NCBI GenBank assembly: GCA_022825705.1
Contig: JAJDWH010000001.1
Location: forward strand, 121,418 to 185,417
Direction of reading: 5' to 3'
Length of the DNA stretch: 64,000 nucleotides
DNA from: Alphaproteobacteria bacterium
GTDB lineage: Bacteria; Pseudomonadota; Alphaproteobacteria; TMED109
Positions 1 through 9,697 of this stretch are shown one piece after another. The position numbers and the translations under genes are program-made. Every line of letters begins with the position of its first letter. The first letter of the stretch is position 1. The notes beneath the pieces are model-generated. The model made no database searches. It was not told the DNA's origin and saw nothing but the letters and a program-made list of their open reading frames with translations.

Positions 1-84
1 GGCACCGGATACGACGCCGACCGCTATCGCCGGTACATGCGTCAAACGCGCGTGCGCGGCGTCTCGACGCTGGAAGAAGCATGA
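1..84 (+). CDS. C-terminal tail of an unidentified protein (partial)
   Basis: The window opens inside a reading frame that runs 27 codons to a TGA at 82-84 and ends in STLEEA. The tail is rich in Arg and Tyr. The start lies left of the window, so neither family nor function can be named. About 170 bases without a gene follow before parE. Confidence 0.35.
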   Translation, partial: GTGYDADRYRRYMRQTRVRGVSTLEEA

Positions 85-255
85 GCGCAACTGCAGATTT
101 ACCCGTGACACCAGCGGGCGTTTCCGGCTAGTGATACGCTTGAGCGCCGACTCTCGTTACACCTCAGCACCTCTGGCAGGACTGACCCGCCGCAGACAGG
201 CAAGGCCGGACCAGTTCACTCCCGGACGGCTCACGGAGGCGCCGGTAGAGCCGCC

Positions 256-2232
256 TTGCTCCGCCCCCACGACAACGCAGCGGAAACCCGCTCAGTGAAG
301 AATTCCGGTTACACCGCCTCCAACATCGAAATACTTAAGGGATTGGAGGCTGTCCGGAAGAACCCGGGGATGTACGTCGGCGGCACCGACGAGACCGCCG
401 TGCATCATCTCGCCGCCGAGATCCTCGACAATGCCATCGATGAAGCGCTCGCCGGCCACGCGAGCCAGATCAGTGTCGCGCTTGAGACCGGCAACATCCT
501 GACAATCAGCGACGACGGGCGGGGCATTCCGGTGGAACCCCACCCGGAAATGCCGGAGATGTCCGGGGTTGAAGTTGCGAGCACGCTCCTGCACGCCGGC
601 GGCAAGTTCGGTGAAACGGCGTACCGCACGTCCGGGGGGCTTCACGGGGTGGGACTCTCGGTTGTCAACGCCCTGTCCTCGGAACTGACCGTCGAGGTCG
701 CCCGCGATGACGCTCGCTGGAGTCAGTCCTACCGCCGCGGGATACCCGCGGGGCCGCTGGAGGCAGTGGGGAAAGCGGGCCGCCGCACGGGCACAAAGGT
801 CCGTTTCACTCCGGACGGGGAAATCTTCGAGGAAGGAACGGCGTTAAGGCCCTCCCTGCTCTTCGCCATGGCCCGCGACAAGGCGAGACTGGTGTCGACG
901 ATCACGATCATGTGGCGATGCGACCCGATTCTGATCGATGCCGAAACTGACGTTCCGGCATCCACGATGCTCCACTTCCCTGGCGGATTGCGCGACTTCG
1001 TCGAGGAAAGCATCCGCGACGTGCCGACCATCACCGCCGAACCCTTTGCCGGCAGCACGGAACTGCCGGAGGGCGGGCGCATCGAGTGGGCGGCCGTCTG
1101 GCCCGAGCGCGGCGACGGGGCTCTGCAGAGTTGGTGCAACACGATTCCGACTCCCCTGGGCGGCACCCACGAAGCGGGGCTGCGCGCGGCGCTCACGCGT
1201 GGCACTCGCTCGTACGGCGATCTGGTCAAGCACAAACGTGCCGGCGACATCACGGCTGAGGATGTCTGCGGCGCCTCCCGAATGGCTCTTTCCGTGTTCA
1301 TCAGTGCGCCCCAGTTTCAGGGGCAGACCAAGGAGAAACTGACCACCACCTCGACACGCCAGCACGTTGAAAGTGCCGTCAGGAATGCCTTCGAGCACTG
1401 GCTCGCGAATGACCCGAAGACCTCGAACGCACTCCTGGAGCACTGTGTCCAACGGCTGGAAGAGCGGTTGCGGCGAAAGCTGGACAAGCAAACCCCGCGC
1501 GCGACCCCGGCACGACGCCTGCGTCTCCCCGGGAAGCTGGCCGACTGCACCCGCACGTCCGCCGAAGGCACCGAGATCTTCATCGTGGAGGGCGATTCGG
1601 CCGGCGGTTCCGCCAAGCAGGCTCGCTCGCGGGAGACGCAGGCAGTACTGGCGTTGCGGGGCAAGATCCTCAATGTCGCGAGCGCCAGCGCCGACAAACT
1701 CCGCAACAACCAGGAACTCAACAATCTCGTCCAGGCCCTGGGATGCGGAACGGGCGACACCTGCGAACTTGGACAACTCCGTTACGACCGCGTTATCATC
1801 ATGACCGATGCGGACGTGGACGGCGCTCATATCGCCTCCCTTCTTCTCACGTTCTTTTTCTCCGAGATGCGCCCGCTAGTAGAAGACGGTCGCCTGTATC
1901 TGGCCCAGCCGCCGCTTTACCGAATCGCGCAGGCAGGCAATACGCGGTATGCACGTGACGACGACCACCGAGATGAATTGCTCAGGGATGTTTTTGATGG
2001 GTCGAAGAAAGTCGACATCAGCAGATTCAAAGGCCTTGGTGAAATGCCCGCTGCCCAGTTGCGCAGCACCACCATGGATCCGGAAATGCGCACACTGATA
2101 CGAGTAGATCTCCCCAGGGACCAGCACGAAACCGCTGGCGTCCTGGTCAAAGAAGTCATGGGACGAAACCCGGAAAAGCGACTCGCCTTTATCCGCGCCC
2201 GGGCTCCGGAAGCCGTGGGCCTCGACCTTTGA
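256..2232 (+). CDS. parE: DNA topoisomerase IV subunit B
   Basis: This is the ATPase subunit of topoisomerase IV, which with ParC decatenates replicated chromosomes. The 658 residues hold a GHKL ATPase domain (EILDNAIDEA near 55-64, DDGRGIP near 86-92, GLHGVG near 130), a transducer domain, and a TOPRIM domain with EGDSAGGSAKQAR near 445 and the metal-binding DADVDGAH near 515. The length matches ParE and lacks the extra insertion of most proteobacterial GyrB proteins. The start is uncertain: TTG at 256 gives a short extension, while GTG at 295 starts just before the conserved NSGYTASNIEIL block. The stop codon overlaps the rhlE start by 4 bases, suggesting translational coupling. Confidence 0.93.
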   Translation: MLRPHDNAAETRSVKNSGYTASNIEILKGLEAVRKNPGMYVGGTDETAVHHLAAEILDNAIDEALAGHASQISVALETGNILTISDDGRGIPVEPHPEMPEMSGVEVASTLLHAGGKFGETAYRTSGGLHGVGLSVVNALSSELTVEVARDDARWSQSYRRGIPAGPLEAVGKAGRRTGTKVRFTPDGEIFEEGTALRPSLLFAMARDKARLVSTITIMWRCDPILIDAETDVPASTMLHFPGGLRDFVEESIRDVPTITAEPFAGSTELPEGGRIEWAAVWPERGDGALQSWCNTIPTPLGGTHEAGLRAALTRGTRSYGDLVKHKRAGDITAEDVCGASRMALSVFISAPQFQGQTKEKLTTTSTRQHVESAVRNAFEHWLANDPKTSNALLEHCVQRLEERLRRKLDKQTPRATPARRLRLPGKLADCTRTSAEGTEIFIVEGDSAGGSAKQARSRETQAVLALRGKILNVASASADKLRNNQELNNLVQALGCGTGDTCELGQLRYDRVIIMTDADVDGAHIASLLLTFFFSEMRPLVEDGRLYLAQPPLYRIAQAGNTRYARDDDHRDELLRDVFDGSKKVDISRFKGLGEMPAAQLRSTTMDPEMRTLIRVDLPRDQHETAGVLVKEVMGRNPEKRLAFIRARAPEAVGLDL

Positions 2233-3824
2233 GTAACCATCCGAGCACGATCACCTCGTTCGATCAATTCCGGCTATCGGAGCCGGTCCAGCGGGCGATT
2301 CGGGATGCCCGGTTCGCGACACCGACGCCGGTCCAGCAGGCGGCAATCCCGTTGGCGATCGACCGACGCGACATTCTGGCTACCGCGCAGACGGGGACAG
2401 GAAAGACTGCCGCGTTCACGCTCCCGATGATTGACCGACTCGCCGGAGGACGGGCCCGGGCACGGATGCCCCGCGCGTTAATTCTCGAACCCGTCCGGGA
2501 ACTCGCACTCCAGGTTCAGGAACAGGTGAACCTGTTTTCCGCACATGTAAATCTGTCGTCCGAGCTCTTCATCGGCGGCGTCAACATCGGCCCTCAGATT
2601 CGCCGGGCGGCGCAACCGGTCGACGTCATGATCGCCACGCCGGGCCGCCTGCTCGACTTGTTCGACCGTGGCGCATTGCTGCTGATCGGCGTGGAGATTC
2701 TGGTGATCGACGAGGCGGATCGGATGCTCGATATGGGATTCATTCCCGACATCGAAAGCATCGTCGCCAAGCTGCCGGTACGCCGGCAGACCATGATGCT
2801 GTCCGCGACCATGCCGCCGGAGATCGGACGGATCGCCAAGCGTTTCCTGCAGCGGCCGGCGCGGGTCTCCGTGGCCCCCCCGGCCGCAACCACGGAGTTG
2901 GTGGACCAGTCCGTCATCCATTGCCGCGCCGGCGACAAGGACCGAATCCTGCGAACGTTATTGGGCAATCCGGCCATTGAGTCAGCGCTCGTGTTCTGCA
3001 ACCGCAAACGGACAGTCGACGAATTGGTACGGACGCTGCGACGTGACCGGGTCCAGGTCGAACCCCTGCACGGAGACATGGCCCAGCCGGTCCGCCTGAA
3101 GACCATGGAAGCGTTTCGCGGAGGCGAGATCCGCGTTCTGGTTGCCACCGACGTGGCGGGACGCGGACTGGACGTGCGCGGGATCAGCCACGTGCTCAAC
3201 TACGACGTGCCGACGCAGCCGGAGGACTACGTGCACCATATCGGTCGCACCGGGCGCGCCGGTACTCCCGGAACGTCCATCACCCTCGCAGCCTCTGCGG
3301 AACGTGAGCACCTCGAGGCCATCGAGAAGCTGATCAATCTGAAAATTCGCGTGCAACGCGCCGACGAGGGTGCCGCACCCGCCGTTTCGCCGACTGCTGA
3401 GCACAAGCCCGAGGCCAAACCCAGGAGAGCGAGTCGCACGGAGAAGAACACTTCTTCCGATCAGCCGCCTGGCTCGGACGGCTCCAGCCATCCGCTCGCC
3501 CACATTCTCGCTCCCGCCGCCCCTCGCCACAGAACCCCGCCCGCCCGGCAGCACCGCAACGGCATCGCCGCTGCTCCGAAACGACCACCCACATGGAGCG
3601 AGACTGTCGGGAAAGCGCGGCGTCGACACCAGGACGCCGACGCTGAACCGGTCAAGAGGGCTCCGTCGCGGAAGGGCTATCGCCGCAGCCAAACCACGTC
3701 GAACCTGAACACGAGTCCAGACAAGCGCCCCGCTGCCGGACGAACTTCACGGGGGTCGAAGTTCTTCAGGGACTCCGAGCACGTTCCGGCGTTCCTTCGA
3801 CCCCCTCCGGGCGCGACCGACTAG
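2229..3824 (+). CDS. rhlE: DEAD-box ATP-dependent RNA helicase, RhlE type
   Basis: This is an RNA helicase likely to act in ribosome assembly or mRNA turnover. The order of motifs is standard: Q motif (TPTPVQ near 32-37), motif I AQTGTGKT at 53-60, a variant motif Ia (PVRELALQ), TPGR, DEAD near 160, SAT near 193, ARGLDVRGI near 315 and HHIGRTGRAG near 335. Residues from about 370 to 531 form a basic, Pro/Arg/Ser-rich, low-complexity tail, typical of RhlE proteins and likely to bind RNA, though this one is long. The TTG start overlaps the parE stop. No separate promoter is visible, so parE and rhlE are probably co-transcribed. Confidence 0.92.
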   Translation: MSNHPSTITSFDQFRLSEPVQRAIRDARFATPTPVQQAAIPLAIDRRDILATAQTGTGKTAAFTLPMIDRLAGGRARARMPRALILEPVRELALQVQEQVNLFSAHVNLSSELFIGGVNIGPQIRRAAQPVDVMIATPGRLLDLFDRGALLLIGVEILVIDEADRMLDMGFIPDIESIVAKLPVRRQTMMLSATMPPEIGRIAKRFLQRPARVSVAPPAATTELVDQSVIHCRAGDKDRILRTLLGNPAIESALVFCNRKRTVDELVRTLRRDRVQVEPLHGDMAQPVRLKTMEAFRGGEIRVLVATDVAGRGLDVRGISHVLNYDVPTQPEDYVHHIGRTGRAGTPGTSITLAASAEREHLEAIEKLINLKIRVQRADEGAAPAVSPTAEHKPEAKPRRASRTEKNTSSDQPPGSDGSSHPLAHILAPAAPRHRTPPARQHRNGIAAAPKRPPTWSETVGKARRRHQDADAEPVKRAPSRKGYRRSQTTSNLNTSPDKRPAAGRTSRGSKFFRDSEHVPAFLRPPPGATD

Positions 3825-3830
3825 CCGGCC

Positions 3831-5165
3831 ATGCCAGGCGCTCCCGAGATGGTCCTTACCGGGGGGACGCTCGTCACCCGGGACGGCGTTCACCGCGCTG
3901 ACATCGCCATTCACGATGGGACGATCGTCGCCATCGGGCGAGAGGCTCGTGGCGGACACCAGCTCGACATTACCGGCCTCACGGTGCTGCCAGGCGTCAT
4001 CGATAGCCAGGTTCACTTCCGGGAACCCGGGCACGAACAGAAGGAAAATCTCGAATCGGGCACCCGGGCAGCCCTGCTCGGTGGCGTCTGCAGCGTATTC
4101 GAGATGCCGAACACCTCGCCGCCGACGACCACTGCGGAGGCGCTCGACGACAAGTTTCGGCGCGCTCGCGGACGGGCTTGGGTCGATCATGCATTTTTCA
4201 TCGGGGCCAGCCCCGACAACATCGAGGAACTTGCCGAACTCGAACGCCTGCCGGGTTGTACCGGCGTAAAGATCTTCATGGGTAGTTCAACCGGAACCCT
4301 GTTGGTGCCGGACGACAAGTCGCTTGCCCGCGTCATGGCATCAGGGACACGCCGGTGCGCCATCCACGCCGAAGACCAAGATCGCCTGAACGAGCGGAAG
4401 GCGCTCATCACGGACGGCGCAAGCGTCGAGATACACCCCGAAGTCCGCGATCCAATCTCCGCGCTCAGAGCAACCGACCGAATTCTGGGACTGGCGCGGG
4501 CTGCTGGCAGGCCCGTCCACGTCCTGCATATCTCGACAGCGGACGAACTCCCGCTGCTGGCCGCGGCCAAGGACATCGCGACGGCAGAAACCACACCCAA
4601 TCACCTGACCCTGACAGCTCCGCAGTGCTACCGGGAACTCGGCGCCCGAGCCCAGATGAATCCGCCCGTCCGAGATCAGGCCCACCAAGGTGCGCTATGG
4701 GAGCAAGGGATTCGCGGCGGTGTAATCGATGTGATCGGTTCCGACCACGCCCCTCACACGCTCGAGGAAAAGGCTCTGCCCTACCCCCAGAGTCCTTCGG
4801 GCATGCCGGGAACCCAGACGCTGCTGCCGGTCATGCTGGACCACGTGCATCACGGGCGGCTAAGCCTCGAGCGACTCGCCGAACTGGCTTCCTGGATGCC
4901 GGCTCGCATCTACGGGGCGAGCAAGAAGGGCGCGCTGGCCGTTGGCTACGACGCTGACCTCACCATCGTCGACCTCAACGCCACACGCACGATCCGCAAC
5001 GACTGGATCGCCTCGCCCGCGGGCTGGACCCCGTTCGACGGAAAGACCGTCCGCGGCTGGCCGATCATGACGATGATCCGGGGCCGCGTGGCGATGCGGG
5101 AGGATGAGGTGCTGGGAACCCCCATGGGCCAGCCGGTGACCTTCGTGACCGACACGGATGACTAG
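3831..5165 (+). CDS. pyrC: Dihydroorotase-family amidohydrolase
   Basis: This 444-residue protein belongs to the class I dihydroorotase/allantoinase amidohydrolases, which cyclise carbamoyl-aspartate in pyrimidine synthesis. The TIM-barrel metal site is mostly visible: candidate carboxylated Lys147 (GVKIFMGSS), His179 (AIHAED), His233 (VLHIST) and Asp305 (GSDHAPH). The N-terminal motif reads DSQVHFREPG, so Gln60 replaces the first His of the usual HxH pair, with only His62 left. I recall this Gln variant from other alphaproteobacterial dihydroorotase-like proteins but could not check. It may be an active subfamily, a non-catalytic paralogue or an enzyme for another cyclic amide. It follows rhlE by 6 bases and overlaps the next gene by 8. 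Confidence 0.8.
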   Translation: MPGAPEMVLTGGTLVTRDGVHRADIAIHDGTIVAIGREARGGHQLDITGLTVLPGVIDSQVHFREPGHEQKENLESGTRAALLGGVCSVFEMPNTSPPTTTAEALDDKFRRARGRAWVDHAFFIGASPDNIEELAELERLPGCTGVKIFMGSSTGTLLVPDDKSLARVMASGTRRCAIHAEDQDRLNERKALITDGASVEIHPEVRDPISALRATDRILGLARAAGRPVHVLHISTADELPLLAAAKDIATAETTPNHLTLTAPQCYRELGARAQMNPPVRDQAHQGALWEQGIRGGVIDVIGSDHAPHTLEEKALPYPQSPSGMPGTQTLLPVMLDHVHHGRLSLERLAELASWMPARIYGASKKGALAVGYDADLTIVDLNATRTIRNDWIASPAGWTPFDGKTVRGWPIMTMIRGRVAMREDEVLGTPMGQPVTFVTDTDD

Positions 5166-5760
5166 CTTCCGCTGGTTTCTCGTGGCCGCCGCAATAGCAC
5201 TGGTCCCGATTGCCGGCGGCGCGGACATGTCGGACCTGCCGAGCGACCTAGCCCAGCGATCCCTGATCCTGGACATGGACTCCGGAGAGCTTGGCCTTTA
5301 CCGAATCGAGCCTCGCAACCCTGGGCCGTTTCACGCCTTCACCCGCCTCGATGTGGCGATGCTCGAGAATTCGGTCTCTGATCCGCACCAGTGGGTACTT
5401 GACCGCGTCTCCGCCGAGACGGGGACGATCGCCGAAGCAGCCCTCCTCCTGTTCGATCCCGACAATCCGTATGCCGGCGCCCGGATCAACGACATCGACC
5501 CCACGCCCGAATCCGTGCACGCGACGCTGGAGCTGGTTGCCGAACGCCCCCACCACTTTTGCGAAGGCCCCACCGAGACGTACAATGATTCGGGATTGAC
5601 AGTCGAGGTTGACTGCGCATTTTGGCTGGGCGGAACGAGCAGTCATTTACTCGTCCGCCTGCAGCAGGCCGGTTCGACCTGGTACGTGGTCGTGGCCCGG
5701 GCACAAAATCCCCGTCGCTACCGGCAGCTCTTCGCGATCGCGGATTCGCTTCACTTCTAG
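5158..5760 (+). CDS. Exported protein of unknown function
   Basis: This is a 200-residue protein with a short positively charged start, a hydrophobic stretch (WFLVAAAIALVPIAGGA) and a likely signal-peptidase site near residue 22, so it is probably periplasmic. The mature part contains two Cys residues (HFCEGP and VDCAFW) that could form a disulfide. I do not recognise the family. The ATG overlaps the end of the dihydroorotase-like gene by 8 bases, so the two are likely translated together. Glutaryl-CoA dehydrogenase starts 14 bases downstream. Confidence 0.75.
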   Translation: MTSFRWFLVAAAIALVPIAGGADMSDLPSDLAQRSLILDMDSGELGLYRIEPRNPGPFHAFTRLDVAMLENSVSDPHQWVLDRVSAETGTIAEAALLLFDPDNPYAGARINDIDPTPESVHATLELVAERPHHFCEGPTETYNDSGLTVEVDCAFWLGGTSSHLLVRLQQAGSTWYVVVARAQNPRRYRQLFAIADSLHF

Positions 5761-5774
5761 GAGACTCTTGATCC

Positions 5775-6998
5775 ATGACCGCCACCGCTACCGCCGCTTC
5801 GGTGACCGTTCCGTCCGCCCCCAAGCCCGCGTTCGATTGGGCCGATCCCCTGCTGCTGGACGATCAGCTCACGCAGGAAGAACGGATGATGCGCGACTCG
5901 GTGCGCGAGTACGCCCAAGACAAGCTGATGGCACGGGTGCAGGACAGCTTTCGCAACGAAACGTTCGACCGCGAGATTTACCAGGAATACGCTCGCCTCG
6001 GGCTTCTGGGCGCGACGCTCGAAGGTTACGGCTGTGCCGGCGTCGGCTGGGTGACGTATGGACTGATCGCCCGCGAGATCGAGCGCGTCGACTCCGGGTA
6101 CCGCTCGACGCTCAGCGTGCAGTCAAGCCTGGTCATGCCGGCGATTCACCGTTTCGGGTCGGAAGAACTCAAACGCAAGTACCTGCCCAAGCTGCGGACA
6201 GCCGAGCTGATCGCATGTTTCGGGCTGACGGAGCCAGATCATGGATCCGACCCCGGAAGCATGCTGACCCGGGCCCGGAAGGTCGATGGCGGCTGGCTTC
6301 TCTCCGGGGCCAAGAACTGGATCACGAACGCCCCGATCGCGGACCTGTTCCTGATCTGGGCCAAGGACGATGACGACGTGATCGGGGGATTCGTCTTCGA
6401 GCGTGACGCCAGAGGTGACCTGGCCACGCCCAAGATCGAAGGCAAGGTCGCGTTCCGGACCTCGAGCACCGGGATGGTGCAGATGGACGACGTGTTCGTG
6501 CCAGACGGGAACCGCCTGCCCCACGCTAAGGGCCTGAAGGGGCCGTTCTCGTCCCTGAACAGCGCCCGCTACGGCATCGCCTGGGGATGCCTCGGCGCCG
6601 CGGAATCCTGCTGGCATGCCGCGAGAACCTACGCGCTCGAACGCAAGCAGTTCGGGCGGCCGATCGGGTCGTACCAGCTCGTCCAGAAGAAGCTGGCCGA
6701 CATGCAGAGCGAGATCGCCATCGGCCTGCAGGCGGCGCTGCGGGTGGGACGGCTGAAGGAAGCCGGGCGGTTTACGCCGGAAATGCTCTCGCTAATCAAG
6801 CGCAACAATGCCGGCAAGGCACTGGACATTGCCCGGCAGGCCCGCGACATCCACGGCGGAAACGGGATTGTCGACGAGTATCAGGTCATCCGGCACGTCG
6901 TGAACCTGGAAGCCGTCAATACCTACGAAGGCACCCATGACATCCACGCGCTGGTGCTGGGCCGTACACAGACCGGAATCCAGGCCTTCAGTCACTAG
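5775..6998 (+). CDS. gcdH: Glutaryl-CoA dehydrogenase
   Basis: This FAD enzyme oxidises and decarboxylates glutaryl-CoA to crotonyl-CoA in lysine, tryptophan and glutarate breakdown, passing electrons to ETF. All 407 residues fit the acyl-CoA dehydrogenase fold: N-terminal helical domain, FAD contact segment ([16 protein letters not shown]), the ERKQFGRPI helix, and the C-terminal catalytic Glu385 in [12 protein letters not shown], the arrangement specific to GcdH. Electron acceptor genes etfBA lie in the same window at 23.5-25.2 kb. The 3' end overlaps the convergent mmsB by 11 bases. Confidence 0.93.
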   Translation: MTATATAASVTVPSAPKPAFDWADPLLLDDQLTQEERMMRDSVREYAQDKLMARVQDSFRNETFDREIYQEYARLGLLGATLEGYGCAGVGWVTYGLIAREIERVDSGYRSTLSVQSSLVMPAIHRFGSEELKRKYLPKLRTAELIACFGLTEPDHGSDPGSMLTRARKVDGGWLLSGAKNWITNAPIADLFLIWAKDDDDVIGGFVFERDARGDLATPKIEGKVAFRTSSTGMVQMDDVFVPDGNRLPHAKGLKGPFSSLNSARYGIAWGCLGAAESCWHAARTYALERKQFGRPIGSYQLVQKKLADMQSEIAIGLQAALRVGRLKEAGRFTPEMLSLIKRNNAGKALDIARQARDIHGGNGIVDEYQVIRHVVNLEAVNTYEGTHDIHALVLGRTQTGIQAFSH

Positions 6999-7899
6999 GC
7001 GTCATTCCAGAAGCGCTTCGCTCCTGGATGAGGCGGATCACGGCGGCGTAGTCGAGTTCGCCGCCGCCGCCCGCCACGAATTCCTGGTAGAGAGCCTGGG
7101 CGAGAGCCCCTAGCGGTGTCGCGGTTCCCGTCCCCGTCGCGGCTTCCTGCGCCAGGCTCAGATCCTTCAGCATCATGGCGGCCGCAAATCCCGGTCGAAA
7201 CTCCCGGTTGGCCGCGGACGTCTCGACGATCCCCGGGATCGGCAGGTGATGCAGCATCGCCCAGCTGCACCCTGATGCGGCCGAGGTGATCGCGAAGAGG
7301 GTTTCCGGCTTGATTCCCAGACGTTCACCCAGCGTGAACGCCTCAGACAGACCGATCATGGAAATGCCGAGCAACATGTTGTTGCACGCCTTCGCCGCTT
7401 GTCCGGCGCCGGGACCGCCCGCGAGGACCGACTTCTGTCCCATGGCCTCGAACAGGGGTTGGGCGGATTCGAATGCCTGTGGGCTCCCCCCGACCATGAA
7501 CGTCAGCGTCGCATTCTCAGCGCCGATCACACCACCCGACACCGGGGCGTCAAGCATGGCATGGGCGCCCTCCTCAACCCGGGCGGCCAGCCGACGGGCG
7601 GTCGCAACGTCGATCGTGGAGGCATCGATCAGCAGTGTTTCCCCAGACAGCGCGTCAAGTATTCCGTCACGACCGGTGTAAACGTCTTCGACATCCCGGC
7701 CGGCAGGCAGCATGGTGACGACGGCCTGCGCTTCACCGCACGCTCCGACCGGCGACGGCGCAACCTTCACGCCCCGCGCCACCGCCCGTTCCATCGCCGG
7801 CCCGGCGACGTCGTATCCATGTACCTCGTGGCCCGCCGCAACCAGATTGGCGGCCATCGGCTCACCCATGTTGCCAAGGCCGATAAACGCGATCCGCAT
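6988..7899 (-). CDS. mmsB: 3-hydroxyisobutyrate dehydrogenase
   Basis: This NAD-dependent enzyme oxidises 3-hydroxyisobutyrate to methylmalonate semialdehyde in valine catabolism. The 303 residues show an N-terminal Rossmann motif (FIGLGNMG), the substrate-binding [16 protein letters not shown] block and the catalytic Lys in [10 protein letters not shown]. The ATG at 7899 is chosen because a strong GGAGG lies 6 bases upstream and the conserved N-terminus begins at once. A longer frame reaching 8067 has no such support. The gene converges on gcdH with an 11-base overlap. Confidence 0.9.
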   Translation of the reverse strand: MRIAFIGLGNMGEPMAANLVAAGHEVHGYDVAGPAMERAVARGVKVAPSPVGACGEAQAVVTMLPAGRDVEDVYTGRDGILDALSGETLLIDASTIDVATARRLAARVEEGAHAMLDAPVSGGVIGAENATLTFMVGGSPQAFESAQPLFEAMGQKSVLAGGPGAGQAAKACNNMLLGISMIGLSEAFTLGERLGIKPETLFAITSAASGCSWAMLHHLPIPGIVETSAANREFRPGFAAAMMLKDLSLAQEAATGTGTATPLGALAQALYQEFVAGGGGELDYAAVIRLIQERSASGMTPSD

Positions 7900-8084
7900 A
7901 CACATCCTCCACACGATCCCGGTCGGCCGCGTCCGAAATGCGGGCGCCGGCGTCGACCTGATTGTACGGCACGTGCCCTGTAGGCATTTCCCGCCACTTG
8001 GCATGAGCAAGGCGCCGTGCCCGCCGGGCCGCATGGCTCCCTCGGGGCGGCCGGTCGCCTGACGCACAGGCGAAATCCGTCCTG

Positions 8085-9116
8085 CTAGCGGCCCCCTCGG
8101 AACAGCCGCCGGACCGCTGCGGGCGGAGCGGTCAGGGTCTCACGGTAGAAGACGTAGAGCCCACTACCCGCGATCAATGCCATCCCGACCGCCGCCGTGA
8201 TGTCAGGCCAGTCGCCCCAAACCAGTAACCCCCACAGCAACGAAAGCGGCAGCGCCGTGTATTCGAACGGCGCCACTACGGCGGGCTGGGCGACGCGGTA
8301 GGCCTGTGACAGGAAGTACGTCCCGGCCCCTATCAGTACGCCGCACGCGAACAGCAGTGCCAATTCCACCCCGTCCGGCCAACTCCAGGCGCGCAGCAGG
8401 AACTGGAGGCTCGGGTGGTCGGAACTGGAGAAGCGGCCGTCGCCGATCACCAGACCGACGCCCAGGCTCGCGACGGCGAAAGCCAGGTGCACGTAGAGCG
8501 CCATCGATGAGGCCCGGTCGGTCGTCCCGAGCCGTCGCGTGATGATCTGCAGCAGCGCGTAACCGAGCGCGGCACCCACGGGAAACAGCGCGGCAAGCTC
8601 CAGCGTTTCCCGGCCGGGCCGCAGCATGATCACCATCCCCACCATCCCGATCAGAACAGCGGCCCAGCGTCGCGGTCCCACACGGTCCTTCAGCAGCACG
8701 ACGGAAAACACCGTGATGAACAACGGCGCCACGAAGAACACTGCCGTGGCCTCGGCCAAGGGCATGCTGGCGACACCCATGAAAAAGCACATGTTGGTCC
8801 AGATGAACAGGAGGCACCTGACGATGTGCAGTCCCGGACGGCGCGTCCTGAGCAAGCGCATTCCGCCTTCCAGGCGGACGATCGCGAGCGTGATGACGAT
8901 GGCGACCAGGGAGCGCGCGAACGTGACTTCATGGAGCGCGAAATCGGAACTCAGCCACTTGATTACCGCGTCCTGGAGGGTCAGCGCCACGACACCGCCA
9001 AAGATGCAGGCGACCCCGAGTCGTACTTGACGGGCAGAAGATGTCGTGGAGCGCGCTGGACCAGGCAAGTTGGGGCTCCAGTCGATAGTGGCGGGTTCCG
9101 CCGGGGGGCGGTGCAT
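8085..9116 (-). CDS. EamA/DMT-superfamily permease
   Basis: This is a 343-residue inner-membrane transporter with about ten hydrophobic segments arranged as two EamA repeats, typical of drug/metabolite exporters. Recognisable stretches include DAVIKWLSSDFALHEVTFARS near the N-terminus and PLAEATAVFFVAPLFITVFSVV in the first repeat. The substrate cannot be told from sequence. The first roughly 30 residues are polar and the start codon has a weak ribosome-binding site, so translation may begin slightly downstream. Confidence 0.85.
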   Translation of the reverse strand: MHRPPAEPATIDWSPNLPGPARSTTSSARQVRLGVACIFGGVVALTLQDAVIKWLSSDFALHEVTFARSLVAIVITLAIVRLEGGMRLLRTRRPGLHIVRCLLFIWTNMCFFMGVASMPLAEATAVFFVAPLFITVFSVVLLKDRVGPRRWAAVLIGMVGMVIMLRPGRETLELAALFPVGAALGYALLQIITRRLGTTDRASSMALYVHLAFAVASLGVGLVIGDGRFSSSDHPSLQFLLRAWSWPDGVELALLFACGVLIGAGTYFLSQAYRVAQPAVVAPFEYTALPLSLLWGLLVWGDWPDITAAVGMALIAGSGLYVFYRETLTAPPAAVRRLFRGGR

Positions 9117-9697
9117 ACGTCGGGGTGTCCCGGCGCAGCTTCCGCCGTCTACACGAACCGATCAGAGAATGCGACCGAAACGGTCTCAGTCTCGCGCACC
9201 TGTCGTCCTCACGGGCAGCGCACTCCACCTGCGCTCCCCTCCATCCACCGAACAGAACTGACCATTTCGCCTGCAGCGGCACGAGCCAGAGCGGGAACTA
9301 CCGCGCTCCATTCCTGTCCCGTCCCGGAGCGTGGCACGTCGGCAGCCCGGCCGACAGAAGAATCCTCCCGAAGACGTTACACCGGCCGCCGACAACCGGA
9401 CTGGGATGCACTATCTCGCAGTGGCATCCTGTGCGTCACGATCGGAGCGGGCTAAGGTACGGCGATCGATCAACGTATGCTGTCCGAATCCCACCTTCGA
9501 GTGCGCTCGTTCGCTCCAAGACCGCGCGGACCGTCCGGCATCAACCTGCAGGTTTTCCTCATGACGGCATCGACAGGCAGCACTGAATCCCGGCCGGTCC
9601 GCGTCGGGGAGCGGACGTCCCCGCAGGCGACCGATTGGTGTCCCGGAATCCCGGCCGCTCGCCGCAATGGCAAGCTCCATCCCGGAACACGAGGGGA
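9117..9697. other. Long intergenic region without a supported gene
   Basis: This 580-base stretch lies between the divergent EamA permease and ccmF genes and must hold the promoters of both. Short open frames exist but have no ribosome-binding sites or recognisable protein features. CcmE, which often precedes ccmF, is not encoded here. A GAGGGG Shine-Dalgarno at 9691-9696 serves ccmF. Confidence 0.5.

Noticed and set aside
9125-9586. 153-codon plus-strand frame before ccmF, considered as ccmE
   Set aside because: It has no membrane anchor and no CcmE heme-binding HxxxY motif, and its composition is not protein-like.
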